From [Mycobacterium] fortunisiensis (lineage in GTDB: Bacteria > Actinomycetota > Actinomycetes > Mycobacteriales > Mycobacteriaceae), in NCBI RefSeq assembly GCF_019050325.1, contig NZ_VOMB01000002.1:124001-188000 (forward strand): a DNA stretch of 64,000 bases, written 5' to 3'. A program made the translations under genes and the position numbers. The notes below the pieces were generated by a model, which was given only the letters and a program-made list of their open reading frames with translations, was not told the DNA's origin and made no database searches. Shown in pieces: positions 16,781 through 24,842 of this stretch. Each line of letters starts with the position of its first letter. Positions within the stretch are counted from its first letter, which is position 1.

Positions 16781-16896
16781 GTTTTGCCAGTGTAGCCAGC
16801 TCGCGGTACAAAAACCCATTCGCGTTCATGTGCTGCGCTCTGACCTGACGGGCACCCGCCTGACATCCTCTCAAAAACCGCAGGTGACGGGGGTGG

Positions 16897-17328
16897 TTAG
16901 CGGTCCAGCGGATGGCGCCAGCGCAGCCGCTGAAAACGGGCGAACCCGCGGTCGGCACTAAGCCAGGTGGCGTTGTTTTCCAGGGCGTATGCGGCCAGGT
17001 AGGCATCCTGGACGTCGTTGCCGGTCGCCCCGATGTCCTCACACAGTTGCCGGAACAGCGTCCAATGCCGCTCGCCTGCGCGCAGCGAGAGCGCTGCGGG
17101 GGCCGACTTGACGGCGTCGATCGCAGCCCAAGCTTGCGCAGGGGTCGCCGGCGCGGTGAAGACGCGACGGTTGGTCATCACCCGGTGGAACCCGCTGAGG
17201 ACGGCATCGGGCAGCCCCAATGGTTCTTCGCCGTTGGCCAGCTCTTCGAGAAGCGACCGATAGGCGGTGTGTTCCGGCAGATCGGGCCGATGGGCGTAGA
17301 CGAGCACATTGACATCAACGCAGAGCAT
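16897..17328 (-). CDS. vapC: VapC toxin, PIN-domain ribonuclease
   Basis: 143-residue PIN-domain protein. The acidic residues expected for Mg-dependent RNA cleavage are visible: Asp in VDVNVLVY near residue 5, Asp in GNDVQDAYLAAYAL near 106 and Asp in LSADRGFARF near 128. The ATG at 17328 lies inside the antitoxin gene (14-bp overlap), the normal VapBC arrangement. The toxin would be held inactive by VapB and freed under stress. The RNA target cannot be told from sequence. It is not at the place of VapBC24 in M. tuberculosis (Rv0239-Rv0240). Confidence 0.88.
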   Translation of the reverse strand: MLCVDVNVLVYAHRPDLPEHTAYRSLLEELANGEEPLGLPDAVLSGFHRVMTNRRVFTAPATPAQAWAAIDAVKSAPAALSLRAGERHWTLFRQLCEDIGATGNDVQDAYLAAYALENNATWLSADRGFARFQRLRWRHPLDR

Positions 17329-17572
17329 CGATCGCCGCGCCCTCGTCCATCGCCTCGGCGACAGTGCTGTTGAACGCGATGTCGATGCCCGGCCGCAGCC
17401 CCCCGGAGCCCAGCGGCTGAACGGTGTAGCGGGGCCTCTTTGCGGGTTCGTCGCGTTCGAGCCCTCGACGTACCGCATCTTCGAGAACGGCGGCGACCGT
17501 GCGCCCCGAGCGTGCGGCGCGCGTCTTCACCTCCCGGTAGAGGTCATCGTCGATTCGGACGGTCGTGCGCAT
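17315..17572 (-). CDS. vapB: VapB antitoxin, ribbon-helix-helix
   Basis: 85-residue antitoxin. The N-terminal MRTTVRIDDDLYREVKTRAA is a ribbon-helix-helix DNA-binding domain, and the C-terminal half (residues 50-85) is the extended tail expected to wrap the toxin. ATG 17572 begins the family homology; upstream in-frame starts add unrelated sequence. The gene overlaps vapC by 14 bp. The pair should repress its own promoter in the region 17573-17650. Confidence 0.88.
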   Translation of the reverse strand: MRTTVRIDDDLYREVKTRAARSGRTVAAVLEDAVRRGLERDEPAKRPRYTVQPLGSGGLRPGIDIAFNSTVAEAMDEGAAIDALR

Positions 17573-17692
17573 AGGTGTCATCTTAGTGGCCATAGCCGAC
17601 ATAAAGATGCTCCAGCAGGTTAGATCGGTTGTTCGGTCCAATGCTGTCCGCAATTGACCTCAACCGCCGTTGAGGCAGCATCATTGGCGGTC

Positions 17693-18535
17693 ATGGGATT
17701 GGACCTCACCGCGTACTTCAATCGGATCGGCTATCAGGGCCCGGCAGCACCTGACGTGGACACGCTGCAGAATCTCATCGCCGCCCACGGGCGTGCGATC
17801 CCGTTCGAAAACCTGGACCCGCTGCTGGGCCTCCCGGTGGCTGATCTCAGTGCCGAGGCATTGGCCGACAAGCTGATCACCCGAGGTCGCGGTGGCTACT
17901 GCTACGAGCACAACGGGCTGCTCGGTTATGTCTTGGAAGGGCTGGGCTACGGCGTGGACCGGCTGGCCGGGCGGGTGGTGTGGATGAAGGAGCCCGACGC
18001 CCCGCTGTCCGCGCTCACCCACAACCTGCTCGCCGTGACGGTCCCCGGGGTCGCCGGGCGGTATGTGGTCGACGTCGGCTTCGGTGGGCAGACCCTCTCG
18101 TCGCCGATCCGGCTGCAGCTTGGTGCGGTGCAACAGACCCGCCATGAGCCCTGTCGGCTACTCGAACTGCCCTCCACCCACGGGCCTGAATACCAACTGG
18201 CCGCACAGGTGCGGGGGGTGTGGCAGCCGCTCTACCGGTTCACCACGGTGCCGCAGCCGCGCGTCGATCTGGAAGCCGCAAGTTGGTATGTGTCCACGCA
18301 TCCCGGTGGCATCTTCGTCGTCGGCCTCACCGCCGCGCTGGTCACCGACGACGCCCGGATCAACCTGCGCGGCCGCAACCTGGCCATCCACCGTCACGGG
18401 GACACCGAGCGTGTCCGATTCGATTCCGCCGCAGAGGTTCTCGACGCACTGACCGAGCGGTTCGGGGTCAACCTGTCCGATCTCGATCCCGGCGTCGACG
18501 TCGAGGCCCGGGTGGCGCAAGTCCTGGACAGCTGA
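17693..18535 (+). CDS. nat: Arylamine N-acetyltransferase
   Basis: 280-residue NAT. The catalytic triad is visible: Cys in RGRGGYCYEHN near residue 70, His in LTHNLLAV near 110 and Asp in VDVGFGG near 127. Length is normal for mycobacterial NAT (about 275-283). It transfers acetyl or propionyl from CoA to arylamines and hydrazines such as isoniazid; in M. tuberculosis nat lies in a cholesterol-catabolic operon, while here it stands alone. ATG 17693 opens MGLDLTAYFNRIGY, the conserved N-terminus; the ribosome binding site is weak. Confidence 0.95.
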   Translation: MGLDLTAYFNRIGYQGPAAPDVDTLQNLIAAHGRAIPFENLDPLLGLPVADLSAEALADKLITRGRGGYCYEHNGLLGYVLEGLGYGVDRLAGRVVWMKEPDAPLSALTHNLLAVTVPGVAGRYVVDVGFGGQTLSSPIRLQLGAVQQTRHEPCRLLELPSTHGPEYQLAAQVRGVWQPLYRFTTVPQPRVDLEAASWYVSTHPGGIFVVGLTAALVTDDARINLRGRNLAIHRHGDTERVRFDSAAEVLDALTERFGVNLSDLDPGVDVEARVAQVLDS

Positions 18536-18562
18536 GACCCCGGAGTGGGAGAACATCGAACT

Positions 18563-19096
18563 GTGAAGACCGTGTACTACACCGCGTCGAGTTTGGACGG
18601 TTTCATCGTCGACACCGAGGACAGCCTGGATTGGCTGATCTCACGGGACATCGACCCGCGCGGCCCGTTCGGCTACGACGAGTTCTTCAAAACCGTTGGC
18701 GCGCTGGCGATGGGCTCGGCGACCTATGAGTGGATCGTGCAGAATCACCCCGGCGAGTGGATGTACGACCAACCGACGTGGGTGCTGACGCACCGGCCGG
18801 AGATCGTCGCCGCCGGGCATCCGGTGCAGGTGTTCAGCGGGGATGTCGCGGAATTGCACACTCGGTTGGTGAAAGTCGCAGCGGGCAAAGATGTCTGGGT
18901 GGTCGGCGGCGGTGAGGTTGCTGCGCGGTTCGTCGCGGCGGGGCTGATCGACGAGATGGTGGTCAGCTACGCGCCCTGCTCGCTGGGCGCCGGCGCACGG
19001 GTGCTGCCGGTCCGTTCCGAGTGGGTGCTGGCGGATTCGGCTGCCAACGGCGAGTTCATTTGTGTCCGGTGGGTCCGGGCGCAGCCGGCCGATTGA
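18563..19096 (+). CDS. Dihydrofolate reductase family protein (RibD C-terminal fold)
   Basis: 177 residues with the DHFR/RibD-C fold: YYTASSLDGFIVD at the N-terminus, MGSATYEWI near residue 57 and DVWVVGGGEVAARFVAAGLIDE near 115, which forms the NADPH-binding part. Members of this family are mostly uncharacterised reductases; true folate reduction is not implied. GTG 18563 begins the homology. The last 41 bp overlap the convergent TetR gene (19056-19724). Confidence 0.85.
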   Translation: MKTVYYTASSLDGFIVDTEDSLDWLISRDIDPRGPFGYDEFFKTVGALAMGSATYEWIVQNHPGEWMYDQPTWVLTHRPEIVAAGHPVQVFSGDVAELHTRLVKVAAGKDVWVVGGGEVAARFVAAGLIDEMVVSYAPCSLGAGARVLPVRSEWVLADSAANGEFICVRWVRAQPAD

Positions 19097-19724
19097 TCCG
19101 GGGAACGCCGTTACGACGTACGAATTCCCGTGACAGGATCAGGAATTCGAGTTGACGGGCCACGTCGTGGAGCGGCTGTACCGATCTCGACGAGCGGCAC
19201 AGCACCACGGCGCCTTCCAAGGCGGCCAGGCACATCACCGCCAGCGAGGCTGCATCGGATCCGGTGAAACCGTCGGCGGTGAACGCGCCGGTGAGGCTTG
19301 TCCGCCATCGGTCGAAGATGGCGCTGGCGGCCGCGGTGAGTTCCGGTTCGTCGTCCGGGGAGCCGAGCGCCGCCGCGACCACCGGGCAGCCGGCGGTGAA
19401 ATCGCTTCCGGTGAGCACTTGTTCCCAGAACTCGACGAATCGGTGCACCAGATCCCCTGGGTTGTCCAGGGTTTCGGCGTCGATGACGCCGCTGATGGTG
19501 TCCGCGGCGAACTCGAGCGCCTCGATCAGGATCTGGCGACGTCCGCCGGGGAAGTGGTGGTACACCGAGCCGCGCGGGGCGCCGCTGCGGGTGAGCACTT
19601 CGTCGATCGTGACGCCGGCCGCGCCCCGTTCGCGCAGCACCTCGACCGCGCTGCCGAGCATGCGGGCGCGGGTGCTGCCACGCTTGTTCCGCGGCTTGGT
19701 GGCGGTGTCAGGCGACCCGGTCAT
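19056..19724 (-). CDS. TetR family regulator (LmrA/YxaF-type)
   Basis: 222 residues. The helix-turn-helix is in residues 20-65 with ATIDEVL-type sequence GVTIDEVLTRSGAPRGSVYHHF. The C-terminal part, with DFTAGCPVVAAAL near 110, resembles the LmrA/YxaF-like TetR class. ATG 19724. Two palindromes with TATG-N8-CATA architecture (19858-19879 and 19989-20010) lie upstream, towards echA1, so it probably represses itself and echA1. The gene is convergent with the DHFR-family gene and overlaps it by 41 bp. Confidence 0.87.
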   Translation of the reverse strand: MTGSPDTATKPRNKRGSTRARMLGSAVEVLRERGAAGVTIDEVLTRSGAPRGSVYHHFPGGRRQILIEALEFAADTISGVIDAETLDNPGDLVHRFVEFWEQVLTGSDFTAGCPVVAAALGSPDDEPELTAAASAIFDRWRTSLTGAFTADGFTGSDAASLAVMCLAALEGAVVLCRSSRSVQPLHDVARQLEFLILSREFVRRNGVPRINRPAAPGPTGHK

Positions 19725-19845
19725 GCAGGTATTGCGAGGAACAGCGCAGCAGCATCCACGGGGTGAGGGTGCGCACCGAGCTGTGTGGGGTGCGGACTCG
19801 ACGGGTGAACCGGTGACCGGCGAGGTTGAGTTCGACGACCCACAT
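19708..19845 (-). CDS. Possible 45-aa small protein upstream of tetR
   Basis: Open frame MWVVELNLAGHRFTRRV... of 45 residues, basic and Arg-rich. A good ribosome binding site (AGGGCGG, 6 nt) precedes its ATG. It overlaps the start of tetR by 17 bp and lies directly downstream of the operator at 19858-19879, so it could be translated as a leader peptide or small partner. I do not recognise it. Confidence 0.4.
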   Translation of the reverse strand: MWVVELNLAGHRFTRRVRTPHSSVRTLTPWMLLRCSSQYLHDRVA

Positions 19846-19857
19846 CGCGCACCGCCC

Positions 19858-19879
19858 TTCTATGTGATCCACCATAGAA
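19858..19879. promoter_or_regulatory. Palindromic operator, TATG-N8-CATA type (copy 1)
   Basis: Perfect 7-bp arms TTCTATG and CATAGAA are separated by TGATCCAC. It lies upstream of the 45-aa frame and tetR. Confidence 0.65.
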
Positions 19880-19988
19880 ATGATGGAATCCTCGCACGGT
19901 GTCGAGTGTCTGACGACCATGCCGATGCACAGAGGCTAGCAGGTTAACGGCTTCTGAACCGGGCTAGCCGTCACCGCAAGCCGCCACA

Positions 19989-20010
19989 AATTATGATGAC
20001 TTGCATAATT
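19989..20010. promoter_or_regulatory. Palindromic operator, TATG-N8-CATA type (copy 2)
   Basis: Perfect 7-bp arms AATTATG and CATAATT are separated by ATGACTTG. It lies 25 bp before the echA1 start and has the same geometry as the site at 19858-19879. Confidence 0.65.
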
Positions 20011-20035
20011 CTGCGACTCGGCGTTGACTGCGTCC

Positions 20036-20833
20036 ATGACCACCGACCCTGTCTTCGACACCCTCACGCTGCAGCGGGACGGCCATGTCCTGCTGATCGG
20101 GCTGAACCGACCGGAGAAACGCAACGCGTTCAACGTCGCGATGCTCTCCGACCTGGCGTTGGCGTACGGACTGCTGGAATCTGACGACGACCTGCGTGCC
20201 GGTGTGCTGTTCGCCCACGGTGAGCACTTCACCGCCGGCCTCGACCTCGTCGACGTCGCACCCCAACTGGCCGGCGGCGAGCTGCCGGTCCCGACGGGCG
20301 GGCGCGATCCGTGGCGTCTCGACGGCGACTGGACCAAACCCGTCGTCGCCGCTGCCCAGGGCCGGTGCCTCACGCTCGGCATCGAACTGCTGTTGGCGGC
20401 CGATATCCGGGTGGCGGCGCAGGACACCCGGTTCGCGCAGATCGAGGTGTTGCGCGGCATCTATCCCTTCGGCGGGGCCACCCTGCGGTTGCCGCGGCAG
20501 ACGGGCTGGGGCAACGCCATGCGCTGGCTGCTCACCGGCGACGAGTTCGACGCGGCCGAGGCACACCGAATCGGGCTGGTTCAGGAAGTGGCGGCCGACG
20601 CCGAGGTGGCCGTCGCCACGGCCCGCGAGATCGCTCACACGATCGCGGACCGGGCCGCACCGCTGGGCGTGCGGGCCACGCTGGCCTCAGCGCACCGCGC
20701 GCACCGGGACGGGGATGCCGCCGCGATCGCTCGGCTGCAGCCCGTGGTGGCCGAACTGTTCGGGACCGCTGATGCCGCCGAAGGTGTGCAGTCGTTCGTC
20801 GAACGCCGCGCCGCCACCTTCCAGGGCCGCTGA
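20036..20833 (+). CDS. echA1: Enoyl-CoA hydratase/isomerase, EchA1-like
   Basis: 265-residue crotonase-fold protein. NRPEKRNAFN near residue 26, FTAGLDL near 70 and the oxyanion segment AAQGRCLTLGIELLLAADIR near 110 are visible. The Glu pair used by hydratases is only partly kept (IEVLRGIYPFGG), so an isomerase or other crotonase reaction is possible. ATG 20036 begins MTTDPVFDTLTL. It is followed, convergently, by the aldehyde dehydrogenase, matching Rv0222-Rv0223c. Likely controlled by the adjacent TetR protein. Confidence 0.85.
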   Translation: MTTDPVFDTLTLQRDGHVLLIGLNRPEKRNAFNVAMLSDLALAYGLLESDDDLRAGVLFAHGEHFTAGLDLVDVAPQLAGGELPVPTGGRDPWRLDGDWTKPVVAAAQGRCLTLGIELLLAADIRVAAQDTRFAQIEVLRGIYPFGGATLRLPRQTGWGNAMRWLLTGDEFDAAEAHRIGLVQEVAADAEVAVATAREIAHTIADRAAPLGVRATLASAHRAHRDGDAAAIARLQPVVAELFGTADAAEGVQSFVERRAATFQGR

Positions 20834-20842
20834 GTCCCCTGC

Positions 20843-20885
20843 CGAGCAGCTATCCACGGGGCGCAGCCCCCCGGATAGCTGCTCG
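20843..20885. terminator. Bidirectional stem-loop terminator candidate
   Basis: Perfect 13-bp arms CGAGCAGCTATCC (20843-20855) and GGATAGCTGCTCG (20873-20885), with an inner GGGG/CCCC pairing, lie between the convergent echA1 and aldehyde dehydrogenase genes. Confidence 0.7.
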
Positions 20886-20891
20886 CGGGTG

Positions 20892-22367
20892 TTACGCCGG
20901 GGTGTAACCGAACGGCAGCAGCACGCTCTTGGCCTGGGTGTAGGCGTCGATGCCCTCCGGGCCGTTCTCCCGGCCGATGCCGGAGTTCTTGTAGCCGCCG
21001 AACGGCGAACCCGGATCGAAGGCGTACATGTTCACCGCGTACGTGCCGGTGCGGATCTTCGACGCGATCTCGATCGCCTTGGGGAAATCAGTGGTGTAGA
21101 CGCTGCCGGCCAGGCCGTAGGGCGAATCGTTGGCGATGCGCACCGCGTCGTCCTCGTCCTCGAACGGGATCACCACGAGCACCGGCCCGAAGATCTCCTC
21201 CTGGGCGATGGTCATCGAGTTGTCGACGTCGGCGAACACCGTCGGCTGTACGAACCAGCCGCCGTCCAGACCTTCGGGACGTCCGCCGCCGGTGACGACG
21301 CGGGCGCCCTCCTCGATGCCCTTACGGATGTAACCCTCCACCCGGTCGCGCTGCTTCTCGCTGATCACCGGGCCGATCATGGCGGCCGGGTCTTCCGGCA
21401 GGCCGGCCTGCATCGCACCGACAGCTGCACCGAGCTTTTCGACGACCTCGTCGTAGCGCGAGCGTGGAGCCAGGATGCGAGTCTGGCCGACACAGGCCTG
21501 TCCGCTGTTCATCAGGCCGGAGAACACCAGCATGGGCAGCGTGGAATCCAGATCGGCGTCCTCGAGGATGATCGCCGCGGACTTGCCGCCGAGTTCCAGC
21601 GTGCAGGGCTTGAGCTTCTCGGCCGCGATCTTGCCGATCTCCTTGCCCACCGCCGACGAGCCGGTGAAGGTGAACTTGTCGATCTCGGGGTTGTTGGTCA
21701 GCGCGCGGCCGGTCTCGGGACCACCCGGCACCACCGACAGCACCCCCTCCGGTAGCCCGGCCTCGGCGAACACCTCGGCCAGCAGGTTGGTGGTCATCGG
21801 GGTCTCGGCGGCCGGCTTGAGCACCACGGTGCAACCCGCCAGCAGGGCCGGACCCAGCTTGTTGCAGGACAGGAAGAACGGCACGTTCCAGGCGATGACG
21901 GCGCCGACGACGCCGATCGGTTCCTTGAGGACGAGGGTCTGGCCGTAGATGCCGTCGCGGATGTCGCGCCACGGGTACTTGTCGGCGGCGCCGGCGTAGT
22001 ACTGCAGCCCCGACACCCCGGCGCCGAACTGCATCATGTCCACGATGGTCTGCGGCTGGCCGGTCTCCAGCTTGAGCAGGTGCTTGAACTCCTCGGCGCG
22101 GGCGTTGATCAGCTCGACGGCCTTGGCCAGCACCGCCTGGCGCTCTTCCGGGGACAGGTGCGGCCAGGGCCCCTCGTCGAATGCCTTGCGCGCTGCTGCG
22201 CAGGCCGCGTCCACATCGGCCGCCGCGGCCAACGGGACCTGACCGACCTTCTGCCCGGTAGCGGGCGAGAAAACTTCGATGATCTCGGAGGTCGACGGCT
22301 CGACCCACTGGCCACCGATGAACAGCTTGTCGTAATCGGTCTTGGCCACATCAACGCTCTGTGTCAT
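20892..22367 (-). CDS. Aldehyde dehydrogenase (Rv0223c-like)
   Basis: 491-residue NAD(P)-dependent aldehyde dehydrogenase. FTGSSAVGKEIG near residue 245, LELGGKSAAI near 268 (general base Glu) and NSGQACVGQTRI near 300 (catalytic Cys) are intact. ATG 22367 is preferred; an in-frame GTG at 22376 would add three residues. It is convergent with echA1 and follows the methyltransferase gene on the same strand. The 55-bp gap between them contains a near-consensus KstR box, so it may have its own promoter within the cholesterol regulon. Confidence 0.92.
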   Translation of the reverse strand: MTQSVDVAKTDYDKLFIGGQWVEPSTSEIIEVFSPATGQKVGQVPLAAAADVDAACAAARKAFDEGPWPHLSPEERQAVLAKAVELINARAEEFKHLLKLETGQPQTIVDMMQFGAGVSGLQYYAGAADKYPWRDIRDGIYGQTLVLKEPIGVVGAVIAWNVPFFLSCNKLGPALLAGCTVVLKPAAETPMTTNLLAEVFAEAGLPEGVLSVVPGGPETGRALTNNPEIDKFTFTGSSAVGKEIGKIAAEKLKPCTLELGGKSAAIILEDADLDSTLPMLVFSGLMNSGQACVGQTRILAPRSRYDEVVEKLGAAVGAMQAGLPEDPAAMIGPVISEKQRDRVEGYIRKGIEEGARVVTGGGRPEGLDGGWFVQPTVFADVDNSMTIAQEEIFGPVLVVIPFEDEDDAVRIANDSPYGLAGSVYTTDFPKAIEIASKIRTGTYAVNMYAFDPGSPFGGYKNSGIGRENGPEGIDAYTQAKSVLLPFGYTPA

Positions 22368-22398
22368 GGCCGTCACACTACCGAGTAATCGGCGAAAC

Positions 22399-22412
22399 GA
22401 GAACCTGTTCCA
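22399..22412. promoter_or_regulatory. KstR-type box, one mismatch
   Basis: On the minus strand TGGAACAGGTTCTC fits TnnAACnnGTTnnA except for the last base. It is in the short gap upstream of the Rv0223c-like aldehyde dehydrogenase. Confidence 0.5.
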
Positions 22413-22422
22413 GTTGGTGGCT

Positions 22423-23226
22423 TCAGGACGGCCGCAGCACGAGCACCAGATTGCTCACCAGGAACTCGCGCAACCCCGGCGCCGCGGTCATCCACCACGC
22501 CCATCGGGGGTGGTAGCGGGGAAAAGCGCAGACCAGCGCTCCGGTCGAGCGCGCCCACTGCAGTCCGTCGGCGGCCGATACCGCGAACAACGACGAGCCG
22601 TAGTCGTTCTTGGGCCGGTGGCCGTGCTTTCGGGTGTAGCGCTCAGCCGCCCGGGCGCCGCCCAGGTAGTGCGTCAGGCCCATCTCGTGGCCGCCGAACG
22701 GGCCCAGCCACACCGTGTAGGACAGCACCACCAGCCCGCCGGGCCGGGTGACCCGCAGCATCTCGTTTCCCAACTGCCACGGGTGCGGCACGTGCTCGGC
22801 GACGTTGGAGGACAAACAGACGTCGACCGAGGATTCGGCGAACGGCAGCGCCAGCCCCGAGGCCCGCACGAATCGGCCCGCCCCGCGCTCGTCGGCCGGG
22901 CCCAAGCTGGGTGTCGCCGCCCTGGCGGCACCGGCATGCGCCTCGCGCGGATCGGGCTCCACGCCGATGTAGTTCATCCCCGCACCCTCGAACGCCGACG
23001 CGAAGTAGCCCGGCCCGCCGCCGACGTCGAGCACCGTGCGGCCGGCCGCCGAGTCGCCGGTGGCCGATGTCCACAGATCGGTGACCATCTCGACGGTGTC
23101 GCCGGCCAGCGCACTGTAGAACCGGGCCGGTTCACTCTGCTCGAAGCGGAACTGCGCCAGCAGGCGCACCGACCGGCTCAGGGTGGCCCGTCGGGCAAAG
23201 TGTGCCGAGATGTCGCTGGGCTGCAC
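22423..23226 (-). CDS. SAM-dependent methyltransferase (Rv0224c-like)
   Basis: 267-residue class I methyltransferase. Motif I is VLDVGGGPGYFASAF near residue 67, the acidic residue is in YIGVEPDP near 88, and the later motif is VDVCLSSNVAEHVPHPWQ near 135. GTG 23226 opens MQPSDISAHF. It is divergent from the glycosyltransferase gene with only 33 bp between them, the same order as Rv0224c/Rv0225, where the genes belong to a cell-envelope cluster. The substrate is unknown. Confidence 0.85.
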   Translation of the reverse strand: MQPSDISAHFARRATLSRSVRLLAQFRFEQSEPARFYSALAGDTVEMVTDLWTSATGDSAAGRTVLDVGGGPGYFASAFEGAGMNYIGVEPDPREAHAGAARAATPSLGPADERGAGRFVRASGLALPFAESSVDVCLSSNVAEHVPHPWQLGNEMLRVTRPGGLVVLSYTVWLGPFGGHEMGLTHYLGGARAAERYTRKHGHRPKNDYGSSLFAVSAADGLQWARSTGALVCAFPRYHPRWAWWMTAAPGLREFLVSNLVLVLRPS

Positions 23227-23259
23227 CCGCCCAACCTACTCACCGGTACTCTCGATTCG

Positions 23260-24429
23260 ATGTCTGCCCGTCCTGCCCCTCGCCTGCGCAGCGTCTTGCT
23301 GCTGTGCTGGCGCGACACCGGCCATCCGCAGGGCGGCGGCAGCGAGGCTTATCTGCAGCGGATCGGCGCATGCCTGGCCTCCGACGGCGTCGATGTCACG
23401 TTGCGCACCGCGCGGTACCCCGGCGCGGCTCGCCGTGAAGTGGTCGACGGCGTGCGGATCAACCGCGCCGGCGGGCCCTACAGCGTCTACATCTGGGCCG
23501 GACTGGCCATGGTGGCCGCCCGCGTCGGGCTGGGGCCGCTGCGCCGGGTGCGGCCCGACGTCGTCGTCGACACCCAGAACGGGCTGCCGTTCCTGGCCCG
23601 GTTGGCGTTCGGGCGCCGGGTGGCGGTGCTGGTGCACCACTGTCACCGGGAGCTCTGGCCGGTGGCCGGACCGGTGCGGGGCCGGATCGGCTGGTTCGTC
23701 GAATCGAGGCTCTCCCCGCGCCTGCACCGGCGCAACCAGTACGTAACCGTGTCGCTGCCCTCAGCGCGCGATCTCAATGAGCTCGGAGTGGATTCCGGCC
23801 GGATTGCGGTGGTGCGCAACGGGCTTGACGAGGCTCCCGGTGGCACGCTGGAGCTGCCCCGATCGCAGGCCCCACGGCTGGTGGTGCTGTCCCGGCTGGT
23901 GCCGCACAAGCAGATCGAAGACGCGCTGGAGGCGGTTGCGGCGCTGCGTACCGAGGTGCCCGGGCTGCACCTGGACATCCTCGGCGGGGGCTGGTGGGGT
24001 GAGCGCCTGGTCGAGCACGCCGAACTGCTCCGCATCACCGATGCGGTGACCTTCCACGGCCACGTCGACGAAGAGACCAAACACCGAGTCCTGCAACAGA
24101 GTTGGGTCCACGTGTTGCCGTCGCGCAAAGAGGGTTGGGGGCTTGCGGTCACCGAAGCCGCCCAGCACGGGGTGCCGACCATCGGGTACCGCAACTCTGG
24201 CGGATTGACCGACTCGATCGTCGACGGGGTGACCGGGCTGCTGGTCGACGATCGCGAGGCACTGATCGCCGGACTGCGTCAGCTGTTGCGCGACCCGGTG
24301 CTGCGAGTTCAGTTGGGCAGCAAGGCCCAGACCCGCAGCGACGAGTTCTCCTGGGCATTGAGCGCGGACGCGATGCGTACCGTGCTGGAGTCGGTGCACG
24401 AGCGGCAGTACGTCAGCGGGCTGGTCTGA
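23260..24429 (+). CDS. GT4-family glycosyltransferase (Rv0225-like)
   Basis: 389-residue GT-B glycosyltransferase. GGGSEAYLQRIG near residue 25 is the acceptor-side glycine loop, and PSRKEGWGLAVTEAAQHG near 288 holds the E-x7-E motif of family GT4. The start at ATG 23260 follows the 33-bp divergent gap; in-frame sequence further left is antisense of the methyltransferase. It probably acts on the cytoplasmic face of the membrane in envelope glycan or glycolipid synthesis. The MITE-like element lies downstream. Confidence 0.88.
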   Translation: MSARPAPRLRSVLLLCWRDTGHPQGGGSEAYLQRIGACLASDGVDVTLRTARYPGAARREVVDGVRINRAGGPYSVYIWAGLAMVAARVGLGPLRRVRPDVVVDTQNGLPFLARLAFGRRVAVLVHHCHRELWPVAGPVRGRIGWFVESRLSPRLHRRNQYVTVSLPSARDLNELGVDSGRIAVVRNGLDEAPGGTLELPRSQAPRLVVLSRLVPHKQIEDALEAVAALRTEVPGLHLDILGGGWWGERLVEHAELLRITDAVTFHGHVDEETKHRVLQQSWVHVLPSRKEGWGLAVTEAAQHGVPTIGYRNSGGLTDSIVDGVTGLLVDDREALIAGLRQLLRDPVLRVQLGSKAQTRSDEFSWALSADAMRTVLESVHERQYVSGLV

Positions 24430-24485
24430 TCCGGCGCCGGTAGGGCATTCCCCCTCACACCCGTCACAGCTCTCCGAGCGATAGC

Positions 24486-24789
24486 CGATGTGCCCGGCTG
24501 TGCGCGACTTTTCAGCGACAATCGCCCCGCGAGTAACATGGGACGCATCAAACACATTGTCGCTGGGTATTTTTGGAACTTGAGCACCATCGGCCTCATG
24601 AATCTCACTGGTCCAATGTCCACCTGTCAGCGACTCTGTCGCTGACAGGTGGACAACACGAAATCTGTTGTGCATGAGTCGGATTGAGTCTGGAGTGGCG
24701 CAAGTACTGATCGGCTCTGGGGCCAATGAGGCGCATGGCGGCCTGCGAGGCGATTGTCGCTGAAAAGTCGCTCACAGTCGGGCACGTCG
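24486..24789. mobile_element. MITE-like non-autonomous element with long inverted repeats
   Basis: The gap 24430-24842 has no gene. It is bounded by inverted repeats 24486-24530 and 24745-24789, 45 bp each with 4 mismatches, sharing a core GCGACTTTTCAGCGACAATC. In the centre is a perfect 18-bp inverted repeat with a 3-nt loop (24617-24634 and 24638-24655, arm TGTCCACCTGTCAGCGAC). The word CAGCGAC recurs in both orientations through the element. It encodes no protein, and I see no clear target-site duplication. Confidence 0.65.
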
Positions 24790-24842
24790 AGAACCGCCTC
24801 CGCGCCACGACACGCCGGCGCTGCGCCGCGGACACGCCGAGG

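Noticed and set aside
15340-16848. A 502-codon plus-strand frame
   Set aside because: Antisense of the fadD and acyltransferase genes; no ribosome binding site or family match.
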